Part shown: piece after piece, positions 33,313 to 46,205 of the stretch
Layout of the letters: every line of letters begins with the position of its first letter
How positions within the stretch are numbered: position 1 is the stretch's first letter
Source of the DNA: Leptodontidium sp. MPI-SDFR-AT-0119
Taxonomy: Eukaryota > Ascomycota > Leotiomycetes > Helotiales > Leptodontidiaceae
DNA length: 64,000 bases
NCBI GenBank assembly: GCA_020726505.1
Contig: JAHLEZ010000002.1
Coordinates: 434,001 to 498,000, forward strand
Direction of reading: 5' to 3'
Program-made: the position numbers and the translations under genes
The notes under the pieces: generated by a model
What the model was told of the DNA's origin: nothing
The model's input: only the letters and a program-made list of their open reading frames with translations
Database searches by the model: none

Positions 33313-35701
33313 ATGGCGCCTCTGAGACTCACCATTGAGAAGGGCCACTTTCAAGATGATCATGGGAGACAGGTTACACTTCGAGGGATCAATATGGCCG
33401 GAGATGCCAAGTTCCCAAGCAATCCGGACCAGCCTTCTCATGTCCCTATGGATTTCTTCGATGGAGATTCAGTGAACTTCCATTCTCGCCCCTTCCCTCT
33501 CGAGGACGCACATCTTCACTTCTCCCGATTGAAGCGCTGGGGCTACAATACTATACGATATGTCTTCACCTGGGAGGCCATCGAGGCGGCAGGGCCTGGC
33601 ATATACGATGAGGAGTGGATTCAGCATACTATTGAAGTTCTGCGATTGGGGAGGAGTTATGGATTCTACATCTTCATGGATCCGCATCAGGACGTTGTAT
33701 GTTGGCCCAATAGTTGAGAGCTGGGTTTCGCTAATTAGTTCAGTGGTCGAGATTCTCAGGAGGATCAGGGGCTCCAATGTGGACTTTGTATGCATGCGGG
33801 TTGAATCCTCAAAGCTTTGCAGCAACAGAAGCTGCCCTTGTACACAACACCTATCCAGAACCCGAAAACTTCCCCAAAATGATCTGGTCCACGAATTACA
33901 CTCGAATGGTTTGCCAGGTTATGTTTACACTTTTCTTCGCAGGAAGAGACTTTGCGCCAAAGTGCATTATCGATGGCAAGAACATTCAAGATTTCTTACA
34001 AGACCATTTTGTCAACGCTCTCGCCCACCTGGCTAAGCGGATACACGAAGCCGGCGACTTGGAAGACCAAATTGTGATTGGGTGGGAGAGCATGAACGAG
34101 CCGAATCGTGGGTTGGTGGGTTGGCAAGATATCACTGTCATTCCAAGCGAACAAAAGCTACAGAAGGGAACATCGCCAACTGCCTGGCAAGCTATGTTGA
34201 CGGGATCGGGAAGGGCGTGCGAGATAGACACCTGGGACTTCGGAGGCATGGGCCCATTCAAATCTGGAAGAGTTCTGGTAGACCCGCAAGGCGAAAGCGC
34301 GTGGCTTCCAACAGATTATGACGAGTCGAGATACTCGTACAAACGGGATCCTGGATGGAAGCTTGGAGAGTGCATTTGGGCCCAACATGGTGTCTGGGAT
34401 CCAAGCACAGATACGCTCCTGAAAAAGGACTATTTCAAGAAGAACCCCAAAGGGGAAGTGCTTGACTACGAGGTGTTCACTAACACTTATTTTATGGACT
34501 ACTATCGGAAACACCGGGATGCCATCCGGAGTCACCACAAAGACTGTATTTTGTTTTGCCAGCCTCCAGTGTTGGAAATTCCGCCTTCAATCAAAGGCAC
34601 TGAAGATGACGACCCCAAAATGGTTTATGCACCACATTACTATGACGGTCTGACTTTGATGACCAAAAAATGGAATCGCTACTGGAACGTGGATGTTTTC
34701 GGCGTGTTACGTGGACGATACATGAGCCCAGCTTTCGCAGTGAAGATTGGTGAGACTGCGATCCGCAACAGCTTCAGAGATCAGCTTTCTGCGATTAGAC
34801 AGGAAGGCCTGGATTACATGGGCAACCATCCTTGTGTTTTGACAGAGTTCGGAATTCCTTATGACATGGATGACAAATATGCCTACAAGACTGGAGACTA
34901 TTCGAGTCAATCTGGGGCTATGGATGCTAATCACTATGCCGTCGAAAGCAGTTCAATGGCGGGGTATACTCTTTGGCTGTACATGTGTCAGGTAAGTTGA
35001 GTTCCTAACTGGCTATTATGTTGCTAATGTAAATGAAGAATAAACATCATCTTGGTGATCAGTGGAATGGAGAGGACTTGTCCATCTTTTCGTTGGATGA
35101 TCAGCCTCTCCCACTCTCCCCTCTTCCTCCTTCACCCTCCAATGGATCAACAACAAGTTTGGTCCACAAAGCCGGACCTATGTCGAAGAAAGCATTCTCC
35201 GACGAGTCAGCTGTCAATCCTGGCAATTTGAAAGACAAGCTGAAAACACCTTCAATTTCTTCAGATGCCAAAGCCTGTGATGCACCACCCGAACTCACAA
35301 ACGCCCCTGGCTACCGAGCGGCGGAAGCGTACGTCCGACCCTCCCCTATCTGGACTGTTGGAAAGATCGTCAAATCAGGGTTCGACCTTCGAAATTGCAT
35401 CTTCACATTCACGCTGAAGGCGCACAAACCCAGTACAGAGGAGAAGCCCACTGAAATATTCTTACCGGAATTCCATTTCCCCAAAGACCAATGCGAGATT
35501 GTGGTCTCATCGGGGAAATGGACCATCACTACCGATGACGAAGATGGCGGAATGATTCAGAAGTTGAGGTGGTGGCACGTTGAGGGTGAGCACAGTATCA
35601 AGGTCACTGGTGTTCAGCGGCAGCAGAATATGGCATTGGGTAGAGAAGAGGAGGAGGGTTACTTGGACCAGTGCCAGCAGAGCAAATGCTCTGTGATGTA
35701 G
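33313..35701 (+). CDS. EGH1: GH5 steryl-beta-glucosidase / endoglycoceramidase-related protein (EGH1-like), CaaX end
   Basis: Three exons, 33313-33696, 33744-34991 and 35039-35701, give 764 residues. It is a retaining GH5 glycosidase: the split motif PHQDV/WSRFSGGSGAP spans intron 1, the acid/base Glu is E247 in WESMNEPN and the nucleophile is E496 in LTEFGIPYD. Length and motifs match the EGCrP2/Egh1 group, which hydrolyses ergosteryl glucoside (and some glucosylceramide) in fungi. A Pro/Ser-rich linker after the barrel (about 555-600) leads to a C-terminal beta domain. No signal peptide is seen. The chain ends CQQSKCSVM, a CaaX box with a second cysteine close by, so prenylation and membrane anchoring are likely, though inferred. 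The substrate call rests on family only. Confidence 0.88.
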
Positions 35702-36482
35702 ATGATGAAATTGTGAGGCGAACCATCAGGGCCATTTTCTTCGTTCTGGACCCTTGTTTATAGGCAGAGGGTGGATTGCGTTTCAAGGAGTTCTGGCCAC
35801 TATTGAGTGATTGGATCGGATTGGATATTCGGGCTGGTTGTATATTTACATTCTTGAATTAACAAGCTGTTTCTCTCCAAAGATATTCAACATTGCGTCC
35901 CTAGCGAATCCGTGCTTCTGGTCATATGCTGTTCTTAAGTAGATGTAGATTTGAAGGAGATGTGAGAATGCCTCGCGTTGTCTCCCAAAGGCAAGACCTA
36001 AGGTATGCTTGATTAGAAACAATTATGAGTGACAGTAATTATCAGACCGAGGAGCTCTGAGGGCTTTCTTTTGGCTAATGCAAACACAGCCTTCCATTGA
36101 TTGGCCCGTGTCCCCATACCTAGCCTTGCCCCATCGGAAAATTAGCGGGCGGCCGACTTCAGCCTTCCAGGTTGAAAGAAGGCCGAGATATAGACTTTGC
36201 CATCTTCCTGCTCACAGCATTTCCATTCTTTGTCATTCCCAACCAGAGCTGTGCCATTTTTCGACATCCCCTGCTCCAACAAAACATTACCTGGTGAATG
36301 GTCTTCTTTATCAATCTTGCTCTTGGTGCGCCGAGCTCTTTATCAACGTTGAATGCACACGCATAACCAGCCACCAGCTCAGGACTTGGATGACCATTTC
36401 TCACAACAAGATCCCTAGACTATAAAGGTTTTCTCGAATACAAAATTCCTGCTTTACAATACTTGGAGATAATAGTTTCGCC
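35702..36482. other. Intergenic between GH5 and MSN5
   Basis: 3' flank of the GH5 gene and promoter/leader of MSN5. A short frame at 36078-36425 looks like chance or an upstream frame. No gene is supported. Confidence 0.5.
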
Positions 36483-39400
36483 ATGAACGGCTCTTCGAAC
36501 GGTCACAGCACCACCGGCGTGCACGACACGGGGGACGATACGAACCAAGCAAACGGTAGCACAACTTTACTGCCCCAAATCCAGGAAGCCCTCCACATCG
36601 TCCACGGCCCATACTCCTCGAATGACTCCCGCAGAGAAGCTTCGATCTTCCTAGACGATATTAAGAACAACGCTGAGGCTCCCTACCATGGCTTCACTTT
36701 GGCCTCTGACAAGAGCCAGCAGCCTGTAGTCCGCCACTACGCCCTCTCCCTCCTCGAGCACGCGATAAAGCACAAATGGGCAGAGTACTCGGTGGCACAA
36801 GGCACAGCGTTGAGGGAATGGGTGCTTCAACTTTCGCAGAACGTTTCGCTTGAGGATCCTTTATACCTTCGAAACAAGACTGCACAACTATGGGTGGAGA
36901 TCGCAAAGCGAAGCTGGGCTGCGGAATGGCTTGATATGGATCAGCTTTTGGTGCAGCTTTGGGAAGTTCCTGGATCAGTCGTTCATAAGGAATTTGTGCT
37001 CTTCGTACTTGAAACACTTTCTGACGAGGTCTTCAATGGGGAAGATACAATTGCGGTTCTGCGAGAAGGTGCTCTTAGCAAGGCTTGCGTGGAGATTTTT
37101 ACACCAGCAATTGTCCTTGCCGAGGCATTCCCAAACCGACAAATTGGTACAACTGTCAGATATGGAGAGGAGGGTTGGCTGGTGAGATTGGGAGAGCTAT
37201 TGAACCAATGCCTAGACAATGACCTTGAGGGCAACGCGCAGTACCAGAGCTGTGCTGTCAAGACTCTGGCTGTCTATAAGTCGGTTGTGCCATGGGCAAT
37301 TCCAAAGGCAATCTCCAGTGCATCTTGCGTTCAGCATATGTGCAAAAGTCTTGCCACCCCTAGTGTTGTGGTGCAACTAGTAAGCTACTCCCGTGGCTAA
37401 AACCTATCTGTTGGACTTACTAACGGACCTAGGCATCAGTTGAAGCCCTCCATGCTCTATATAGCAGATTGCACTTCTCAGATGAGGAGTTCCTGTCATT
37501 GGTTTGCCCTATGTATACCAGCCAAATGGTCGACCTCCTACGGAAGCTTTTCGAATACTCGGTTGTTGATCCTCGAGATATAGACGACGAGAAGTACTTA
37601 TTTGCAAAGAAGTTCTCTGAGGTATGATGTCCACATGAAAGCATTCGTACTCCTACTAACCTCATACCAGATGATCTCGAATCTCGGAAGCTTTATAGAG
37701 CAAAAGATCTCAGCCATCCCCGAAGATTGCGATCTGCCAAGTCTTTTGAACCTATTTCTTGCTATTGCTCAAAGTCAGAGCTTTGTTATTTCGATACCCC
37801 TTCTCGTTACCTGGACCCGACTTCTCCGATCAGATACCATTGGCAGCTCTCCCACTATCACCCCTCTAATTGCACCTCTACTCGAATTATGCAGCTCGAG
37901 ATTAATACGCTACGAGAATCTTCCCGAAGACTCAGATGACCCCTCCCTAATTTTCCTACTCGAGGATATCGACACAATCCCTGAGCGACACGCATTTCTT
38001 GGCAATTACAGACGTTACAGTGTGCAGATCATTGAGTGCATTGTTCGCCAGAAGCGATCAGAAGCCATCTACCATATTTTGAGCCAGGTGGATACTTCCA
38101 TGAGACACTTATATGATGGACAGCCTCCATTCTCTAGTAAGTGTTACCACACAAACGAGTTAAGGAGGCAAACACTAATATCAAGTAGTCGAGTCTTACT
38201 CCAAGTCCTCAATTCCAGTTCTTCGAACAGACGCTCATTTCACTGTCGTAGAAGCTACATTGAAGGGTTATATGAAGTGGAGATCGGGTCACGGATCAAA
38301 GCCTCAACAAGATGTAAGAACCAACAGCTGTTCAACTGTATTACTTGCTGACTGTAGCTTAGGAGCAGGAGCGAATTGCAATAGAGAACAACATTGAAGC
38401 CTGGTGCGATGGTCTCATGGAGATCAATTTTGAGGTAGCGTCGAACTTCAGTTCGTTTTAAGAACATTCTGACTTGAAAATAGGATCCGATTATACGCAA
38501 GAGGATCCTGCAACTTGTTGTTGCATTCTCAACAACTGCTATTGACAAGGTCTCCTTCACGTTGAAGGTATTGGAGCAACTTCTTACAAGTAGGCATGTC
38601 GAGCGACTAGAGTACCCTGCATACAACGATGCGGTGAAAGAGTTGCAAGCAGACAGTGTTTACGAGTTGCAGAGACTGGCTAGCAAGATGCCTGATCAGC
38701 TTCTGGTAAGATGCCTTCACACACCGATTGAGCGGTGCTAAATTCCCTAGGACGTCTATGAGCAGCTCGAAGCAAAAGTAAACGAGATCATCTCCTCGGG
38801 AGCCCTAGACTCGAAGAGACAAACATCTTACCAAACTTTCCTCTTCACCATTATGTAAGCCCCCCTTCCAAATTGACCACTTTGGGATCCTGATGCTTCG
38901 CAGTTTAAAAGCCTCCCAGATTAAGTCCAGTGTCCGAATAGAGAAGCTACTTGGGTTCGTCAATCCAGTCAAGCAACTGTGGCAAAATCCAGAAATGGAC
39001 CACGCTCTTGCTTCATTCGGTGGATTTTCCGACCTGCTTGGCTTAAGCAGGGTTAGAGATTATCTTGTGAGCCGGAGAGCTCATGAGATCGAAGAATGGG
39101 GACTTTATCAGCTTGATGAAGAAGGTCAATCGATTCAAAAAGAGTTGGAGGATCGCTTAAAGGTCATTATCATCCACTACTGTGTCTATGCCTTACTGAT
39201 GGATTGACAGGCTCTGCCGTTACGAACAACCAAGTCTTTCTTGTCTTGTTCAACTGAGAAGGTAGAAAAGAACAGCCCAACATATAGGGTGTCGCTTCAA
39301 CTGTGGCGTGAGGCTTTACCAGTCATCCTCCCAAGCTTGCTGAAATTTATGAGGTATGTTTCCCCTTCTTCTAAAGATAACTGAAGTCTAACTGTACAGT

Positions 39401-40731
39401 CACGCCCATGCCTTCCATAACCCCGCCAATTGGACAGGCTTACCCCCCGATATGCGATCTCTGGTTAGCCGCATCTTGACCGACAGATTCTGGCAAGCCG
39501 GTATCTCAGTAGGCAGCAAGGACGATTTTTACGCCCGTGTTTCCGGTACTAGGAGCACAATGGAAGGATTCGCTTCATCTATCCGTGGAACCGTCCGTAC
39601 CATTAGAGAAGCTTGCTACTCTATTCTCTGGTGCATGAGCAGACTGGACGTCGACTTCTACGGCTTCAATGAACTACCTGGTCCATTAGCCCATGCTCTC
39701 TTTGCAGATGCTGATTGCCTGTCGACACATCAGCTCATAGCATTGCTCAACGTTGTTCGCTTACTGACTGATGACTGCCCTGTCGAGTTGCGAAGTCACT
39801 TCATCCCACCGATATTAGCAACTTGCTTTGCCCAGATAGACGCAAAATGCAGTTCGGAATGGGAGAAGCTTGCCCAGAAGCAAGCAGCGGCAACGGATGG
39901 TGACAATTTGACTGATGAGATGAAGTCCGAGAGCATTTTACGCCAACTGACTCACTCGGCTGTCATGATGGCTGCTGGTGTTCTGGATCCTGCACGTCAA
40001 AGTAAAAAGCAACACCTACCGTCTTTGGAGGAAATTACTGACCCTTGACAGATGTTGCTGCGAGCACCACAGCAAAAGACGCTTCGACGTACCAGAATGC
40101 GGATCCCGCATCAGCATATCCATCTATGCGAACATTCTGCCTCACCTCATCCACAATTCTAGAACCGCTATTAATGTTTATGACCCACGCAATCCGCATG
40201 CGTGACGGTCGATGCTGCGGAGCCGTGCTTCGCATCTTTCGCTCTTTGATCCCCGACTTCGTTACTGAAAGATCTTCTCTGGCCTCATCCATTCGCGAAT
40301 TCATTAGCACCGACGTCCTAAAAGCTTGTATCTCCTCCCTCAACGAACCTTACTTCGTCGATCTGCAAAAGGACCTTGCGCAGCTCATTGCCTCAATTCT
40401 CATCTACTACTCTCCACTCACCCCTACCCCACGTCAAATCCTCGTCAGCATCCCAGGCGTCCAGGAGCGCGCTGTTGATAAATGCATAGATTATGTGATG
40501 CGACCAGGAATGCAGCAACGACAACAGCGGGCCTTGGTACTTGATCTCCTCCGCGATATCAAGGGCGTTAGCATCAGTGAGCAAGGCCGTATTACCAAGT
40601 CGGCTTCCGCTGTCCGGAAAGACCGAAGTAAGATGCAGCAGGAATTCATGACGGAGCCACCACCATCGATGGAGCCGAGACAGCAGAGTCCCAGTCTGGT
40701 CGGCGTGGCTGATATGTTTCAGGAGCACTGA
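36483..40731 (+). CDS. MSN5: Exportin-5/Msn5-type karyopherin
   Basis: A nuclear export receptor of about 1,240 residues in roughly ten exons; the first ends at 37379 and the last reaches the stop at 40731. The N terminus has the importin-beta region with VRHYALSLLEHAIKHKW and LYLRNKTAQLWVEIAKRSW, followed by LLNLFLAI, TMEGFASSIRGTVRTIREA and a late ATILEPLL...IFRSLIP HEAT-type region. Msn5 and exportin-5 carry phosphorylated proteins or structured RNA out of the nucleus with Ran-GTP. The order and size of these blocks fit the exportin-5 family better than other karyopherins. I saw no frame break, but small internal exons between 37,400 and 39,420 were only placed by eye. Confidence 0.88.
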
Positions 40732-43700
40732 GACTCTGTCGATGAGGCTCGGCGGTCCAATGCCATGTGGCGACTGCCGTCTTGCTTTTGATGGTGGTCG
40801 TCGAATGGATCTCCCTTGTGAGGATGGATGGCATGTTTCCAAGCATAGCCATCGTCAAGGTCATGAACTTCATGAACTTCATGAATGAAACGGAACAGAG
40901 GAACCGAGGTTGTTTCTCCCATTCCCTTCGCAAACAAGCAAGCAAGTGATCAGCCTGGTTTGTGGAGAGAGGGCAGGATATACGTTCGCTTTTGTGCAAC
41001 TGATTAGCATTTGGCAGCGGGTTTGACTAGGTGGAATATCCGACTTCACAGTCACAGTGAGTGGGCGCAAAAAAAAGCAAAATTACTGGCTGGCTGGCTG
41101 GGAATCTGCTTGCTTATGATTTTCTTATTCTACAAACATGTCGGCGACGGCTATTAGACGCAATACAATCTCACGAAATGAGAACTTGAGTTGAGGGGGT
41201 GGATGGATGGATGGATGGATGGATGGATGGATGGATGGATGGTGTGTATAGATAGGGAAAACAAAGAAGAAATTGATATCTCGATCTTAAGAGGTACTCA
41301 GTGTGTGTTGGATTAGTGATTGATTCTTGGGGCGCTTTTCTCTGTGTCTTCTTTTGTTGGTGATGACTTGTAGCTCTGGATCGGATGTTTTTATTCTTCC
41401 ATCGGTGGGTATGACAGATGAAATACTGTGCCTTTTGTTGCTAGGCCGGGGAAATCATCAGATAGACAAACCTACCTAGGCAGTGAGCGAAGCTGTGGGT
41501 TAGGTCAAACCATAGCTAAGATATGTAGAGATGACTGATTGTCGAACCTTGATCGTCTTTATATTGAGGTTCACTTTCATGTTCGGATTCTGGAGCTTAA
41601 GCTTGAGCTTGAAGCTTCATTTCAGCTTTTCTTTCAGAGGGAGAGGAGGGAGAGGTTTTGGTAGTTGGAGAATCCCATAGTCTGAAACGGGAACAGGTGC
41701 TCTTCTCGTTTGCCTTGGCGAGCGGAGCAAGCCGAGACAGAACGAGGAGTGTCCGCTTTGACCTCTTGTCATCGAACGACTCGCCACGCACACTTTCTTT
41801 CCGTGTCTTGCTTCTTCATCGGCTCTTTTATTGATGATTAGTAAATAGGAGATGGTGAGGGGATGGGGAATTGACAGCTTGACAACAGACCCCCCTTCTC
41901 CTCTTTTCATCTCTTCAAAGAGAGACATTTGAAGGATTACGGTCTGTATGATACTGCTGAACGAGCATCAAACTCACCCAAGGTCCAAATCATCACCAAA
42001 AGTCAGAAGGCGGAATTAAATCTAATCAGGGTACGGAACGAGAGGGAAGGAATTGGCGGAAGAGTGGAGGGAGAAGTGGAGTTTGACTGAACACACCCGC
42101 TTACCAGGTCCGAGCGAATAGAGTCAAGGAGTTAAGGGAGAGAGCAGTGGAAACTCAGATGGTGACAGCCCCTGTCCGGTATTTTCAGATCGCAGTCCCG
42201 CAGCTTCTTCCCTGTCGAATCCTCGGAGTCTCAACCGGGAGGGAGAGTTCGAATATGCTCATAGCTTACCGCAGATCATAACTCCTCAGATTAGATTAGA
42301 ACGTTCTTCTTATTTATGGTTTGCATAAAGACGATGAAGAGAAAAGGGACTTCCTGCAGATCTCGTTCGTGAGAGGGAGCAGAAAGGGAGCTAGCTATGT
42401 TGTGGTGGTGCGGTACTCGTTGTGTGTTTTGCAGCACTAGTTCCCGTGGCGTTGCGTTTCGAAGATTTAGACTTTATTGCTGTTCAAGGGTAAGTGCTAA
42501 GTTTCTGACGGCGCCGGTGTGGCAGATGCCAGCCAGTCAACCAATCAGCTACCACACTGCTAGCTGAAGGGAGCTTGTGAGAGCTAGTGCTCATATCTTA
42601 GGTTCCTTTTAGCTGATCGAGAGCTAGAAACCCGGGGTCTTTCTAGACTAAACCGTGCCGTGCTACTTCCCCTCACCGACCTCCCCTCTCGACTCCGATT
42701 GCCATCCTCTACTTACACCAACATCCGTCTGCACTCAACCGTTAAAGTGAGAGGTTTGATTGGAGGCCTTTTCATCTTTATTTGCTTCTTTGGCTCTATT
42801 GGCGCTAGTCTTTACTGCAGCAATGCGGTGCAAGGGTCAACCGCTGTGAGAACGAATCAGATACCCGGTGCATACGTAGTAGACCTCACGGGGAACCCTC
42901 GACTTCGGTATCTGTGCGTTGCGGCCCCGGAGGTGGTGATCAGGACGGTACGGCTTCTAAACAAGCTGCATCTGTCAGTCACAGTCCGTCTTCTGCTTCT
43001 TGAGGAAAAGCTGAATTGGATAGACCGGCACTTGAGACTTGCTGGTGCACTGTCTCCCACACGTCAACATTCGGAGCTTTGATATTTGATCTTTGATCTG
43101 AAGGGAAGAGGGCCTCGATCCTCCAGATATCGGTCGTGCTTCACCAAAGTCCCGGACAAGATCCCATGCTCGTTCCAGGTCTCCCCGAATGAGCACACCC
43201 TGGAATCTCCAACGATCGATGAACCCGGATCCCTGGTCGAGCGTCGCACGGCACAGCACCTTTCCCCCAGTCTCTCCAGATAAGTAACTCCCAGGTACTC
43301 TAAAGCCGAGGAGAGACTTCGTCCTAAAGATATCAATTTTCTACCGGTTCAATATTGACACTTTGTTCGAGTGGCCTCCTTCTCGTACGCTTGATGTTTC
43401 TCCAGCACAGCCGAACCAAGCAGATCAGAGTCCAAACATCATAAACTTCGGTTCCAGTTCGGAGCATTCGATCGCATCTCGCCGTCTAGTCGATCATCTT
43501 GCGAAGAAAGGAAGGAGTTGAGAGCCGCATTCGCATTTCTACGTTGCCATCTTTCTCTCGACCAGTGTACCTTCACCTGCCACAGTTTCAAATCATTGCA
43601 CTGCCATCTGACAGTCGCCCCTCACTCCAATTTCACTCCAAGTTACAGCCCGACGTCAGTTTGCACCGTCCAATATATTCCATATTTTATCGGTCCAGCC

Positions 43701-43836
43701 CTAAAAGCCATCTCTGGTGAACTGGATTCAGAGAACGGCTTGGAGGGTTTAATACTGACGATTGATCTGCCGCTTCTTGTAGATCTCCAGGAACGCCCTT
43801 GTATCTGTGGCGCAGTGAGGATATACCGGTAGCAGA
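40732..43836. other. 3.1-kb region without a supported gene, (GGAT)n microsatellite, upstream of a TF gene
   Basis: MSN5 3' flank, then pyrimidine- and purine-rich tracts. Open frames here (for example near 41597-41928 and 42660-43082) lack start context or family signal. The right part is probably the long leader and promoter of the Zn2Cys6 gene. Confidence 0.45.
41201..41242. repeat. (GGAT)10 microsatellite
   Basis: Ten perfect GGAT units plus GG, 42 bases, in the non-coding region 3' of MSN5. Confidence 0.95.
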
Positions 43837-46205
43837 ATGGTTTATTGCGGGAAGCCCTCGCGGGGCTGCCAGATGTGTCGGACTCGACGGATCAAAGTAA
43901 GATATTCTCCCTTTAATTATGAAATGTCAATGGAGCTATTGCTGACCTCTTCCAAAGTGTGACGAGACAAAACCAACATGCAACCAATGTGCGAAATCAA
44001 GGAGAGTTTGTCCTGGATACAAAGATGATTTCGATCTCGTCTTCCGAAATGAGACGCAAGCCACAGAGAGGAGGGCTCGGAGGGCAGTAAACAGCAAGAG
44101 AGCAGGATCTCAAATCACTCTTGCGGCCCAACAGTCATCCTTTTCAGTCACATCAACTAGTCCAGAACGATCACCAACACTGATCGCACCAAATCCCGGC
44201 CAAGACATGTCGAATGGTATAACACCAATGGGCGCGCTGACCATCCCTCTGGAGCAGCAAGCGCCGTGTTTCTTCGTTTCGAATTTCGTTATTGCGCCTC
44301 GTCTTGAGACGAGAGGATACTTTGACTTCCTCATGCCGATGTTGAAGAACGAGCCTGCGAATTCGCATCTGTCGCTTGCGTTCTCGGCTGTCGCTATGGC
44401 TTCGTTGGCGAATCGACCAAACACAAGAGGCCAGCGTATGTTGTTCAGTCAGGCAATTGGACAGTACGCAAAAGCACTGAAGGCTACGAATCTGGCTTTG
44501 CAGACGCCTGCGCATCAGAAGACAGACGCGACTTTGGCGGCTATTCTGATGTTGGGGTTCTTCGAGGTATGAGATCCCGTTCACGAAGTGGACTGGATAC
44601 TGAATACTGACTCCGAAAAGACGGTAGCATTGGAAAAATCTAATGCAATGGCTTGGTACTCACATGTCGATGGTGCAGTCCAACTTGTGAGAATGAGAGG
44701 CAGGAAGCAACTACGAACCAAAGCCGGCTATTCGTTATTCATAGCTGTAAGACAACAAATGGTAAGCGGTCTCCTCAAACTACTGAGCTTCTGATGCTAA
44801 CACACACCAAGCTTGTATCCGCTCTATCAGGATCAAAGCCCTTGACTATGGGAACAGAATGGTGGATCACCGACGCCGAAAAAGACAAAGTCGGCATCTT
44901 CGTCACAGGCCTATCCTGCCGCGTCGCTGAGCTGCGCGTCGAGCTCAATAATGCCCTCTCCACCTTCCCCCGCACTCCCGAATACATCCAAGAAGTAGCC
45001 AACATCATGCGACGCGGGCAAGCTCTAGAGGCTGAATGCGTAGAATGGGAAGCCACCTTACCAAACGAGTGGCGCCCGCGTACTGTCTCATGGGTCGACC
45101 AAGTCCCCGGCGGCGATATCACGAAAGCGGAAGTCTTCCCAGGGAAGGTGGATATGTATTGCGATGTCAGCACCGCCAATATCTGGAACCAGATGAGAGT
45201 AGCTAGGCTCTTCATCTCAGGCGCTGTAGTTCGCTGCGCAGCGTGGATATGCTCGCCCGTTGATTACCGCACTACGCCTGAGTATGCGCAAGCTGTACGG
45301 TTGTGTGTCGATCTCATCACGGATGTCATTGCTGCGACGCCGTACCACCTCGGTTGGCGAGTGAGTCAAGGTGGGATCCTGAAGTCAGGCGATTTCGCGA
45401 GTCCATTTTCGAGTGACTGTGGCGTTACGTGCTCGAAAGCTATCGGAGGCGTCTTTATGATGTGGCCGCTCTTCAGTATCTCGAATATGGATTATATCTC
45501 TGATGCTCAGCGGGTATGGGTGAAAGGACGACTGATGTACGTGAGTGAGACGCTGGGACTGAACCACGCGAAAGTTTTGAGCAATGTAAGTCATCAGACC
45601 CACCCACCTCCTTTCTCGGTTCTCTAAATTGCGGTACTGTACAAGTATTTGGGGGTTTAAGCGAGCGAGCGAGGAGTTGTGTGTACTGACAACAAACAAC
45701 AAAGTTCCACCTCCGTCTCCCATCAATGATCATCCGCCGCGATAATATGATGCACATGGCACAGGCTGCATCGTCACCCTCCGCAACCGCAGCGCGCGGT
45801 TTCTCTCCTCCGATCGCAGCAAACACATCGCAACATATAACCACAAGCACGATCTCCAACCTCGCTGCGTCGAGTGGCTTCCCTACTAACACCACCAGCT
45901 TCATCAGTAGCCCAGTCCTCGCTCGTGGTTCCATTTCGACTAGTAATGCCTACACAACCCAACCTTCCCCGCCACCAGGAGCAGTAGCTGGAATGGGAGG
46001 AGTAGGAGCAGGAGCAGGAGCAGGAGCGCCGAATGTGATGACAACCGGCGCTGGCTTACCGATATACACGATGAACCCACTCCAGCAGCGCGAAGCGATG
46101 CTGAAAGAGAACTGGGAGAATGAGCGGAAGAGTTTGTTGAAGAAGGCGAGTAATCAGCAGGGTGATTCGGTGGAGAGGCTGTTGGCGAATTATTTTGTTG
46201 TTTGA
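43837..46205 (+). CDS. Zn(II)2Cys6 transcription factor with fungal TF middle domain
   Basis: Five exons, 43837-43896, 43958-44566, 44621-44761, 44812-45585 and 45705-46205, give 694 residues. The binuclear zinc cluster is C11-x2-C14-x6-C21-x6-C28-x2-C31-x6-C38, split after residue 20 by the first intron, a common place for such an intron. A basic linker and the fungal-specific regulatory domain follow (LPMLKNEPANSHLSLAFSAV, ILMLGFFE, HVDGAVQLVRMRG, EWEATLPNEWRP, ARLFISGAVVRCAA). The last exon adds an Ala/Ser/Thr-rich tail with a GAGAGAG run and a charged end. It is a nuclear DNA-binding regulator; targets cannot be told and no adjoining cluster suggests them. Confidence 0.9.

Noticed and set aside
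42660..43082. 140-codon frame with a hydrophobic segment upstream of the transcription factor
   Set aside because: It has no ATG at the start, no family signal, and sits in a probable leader region.
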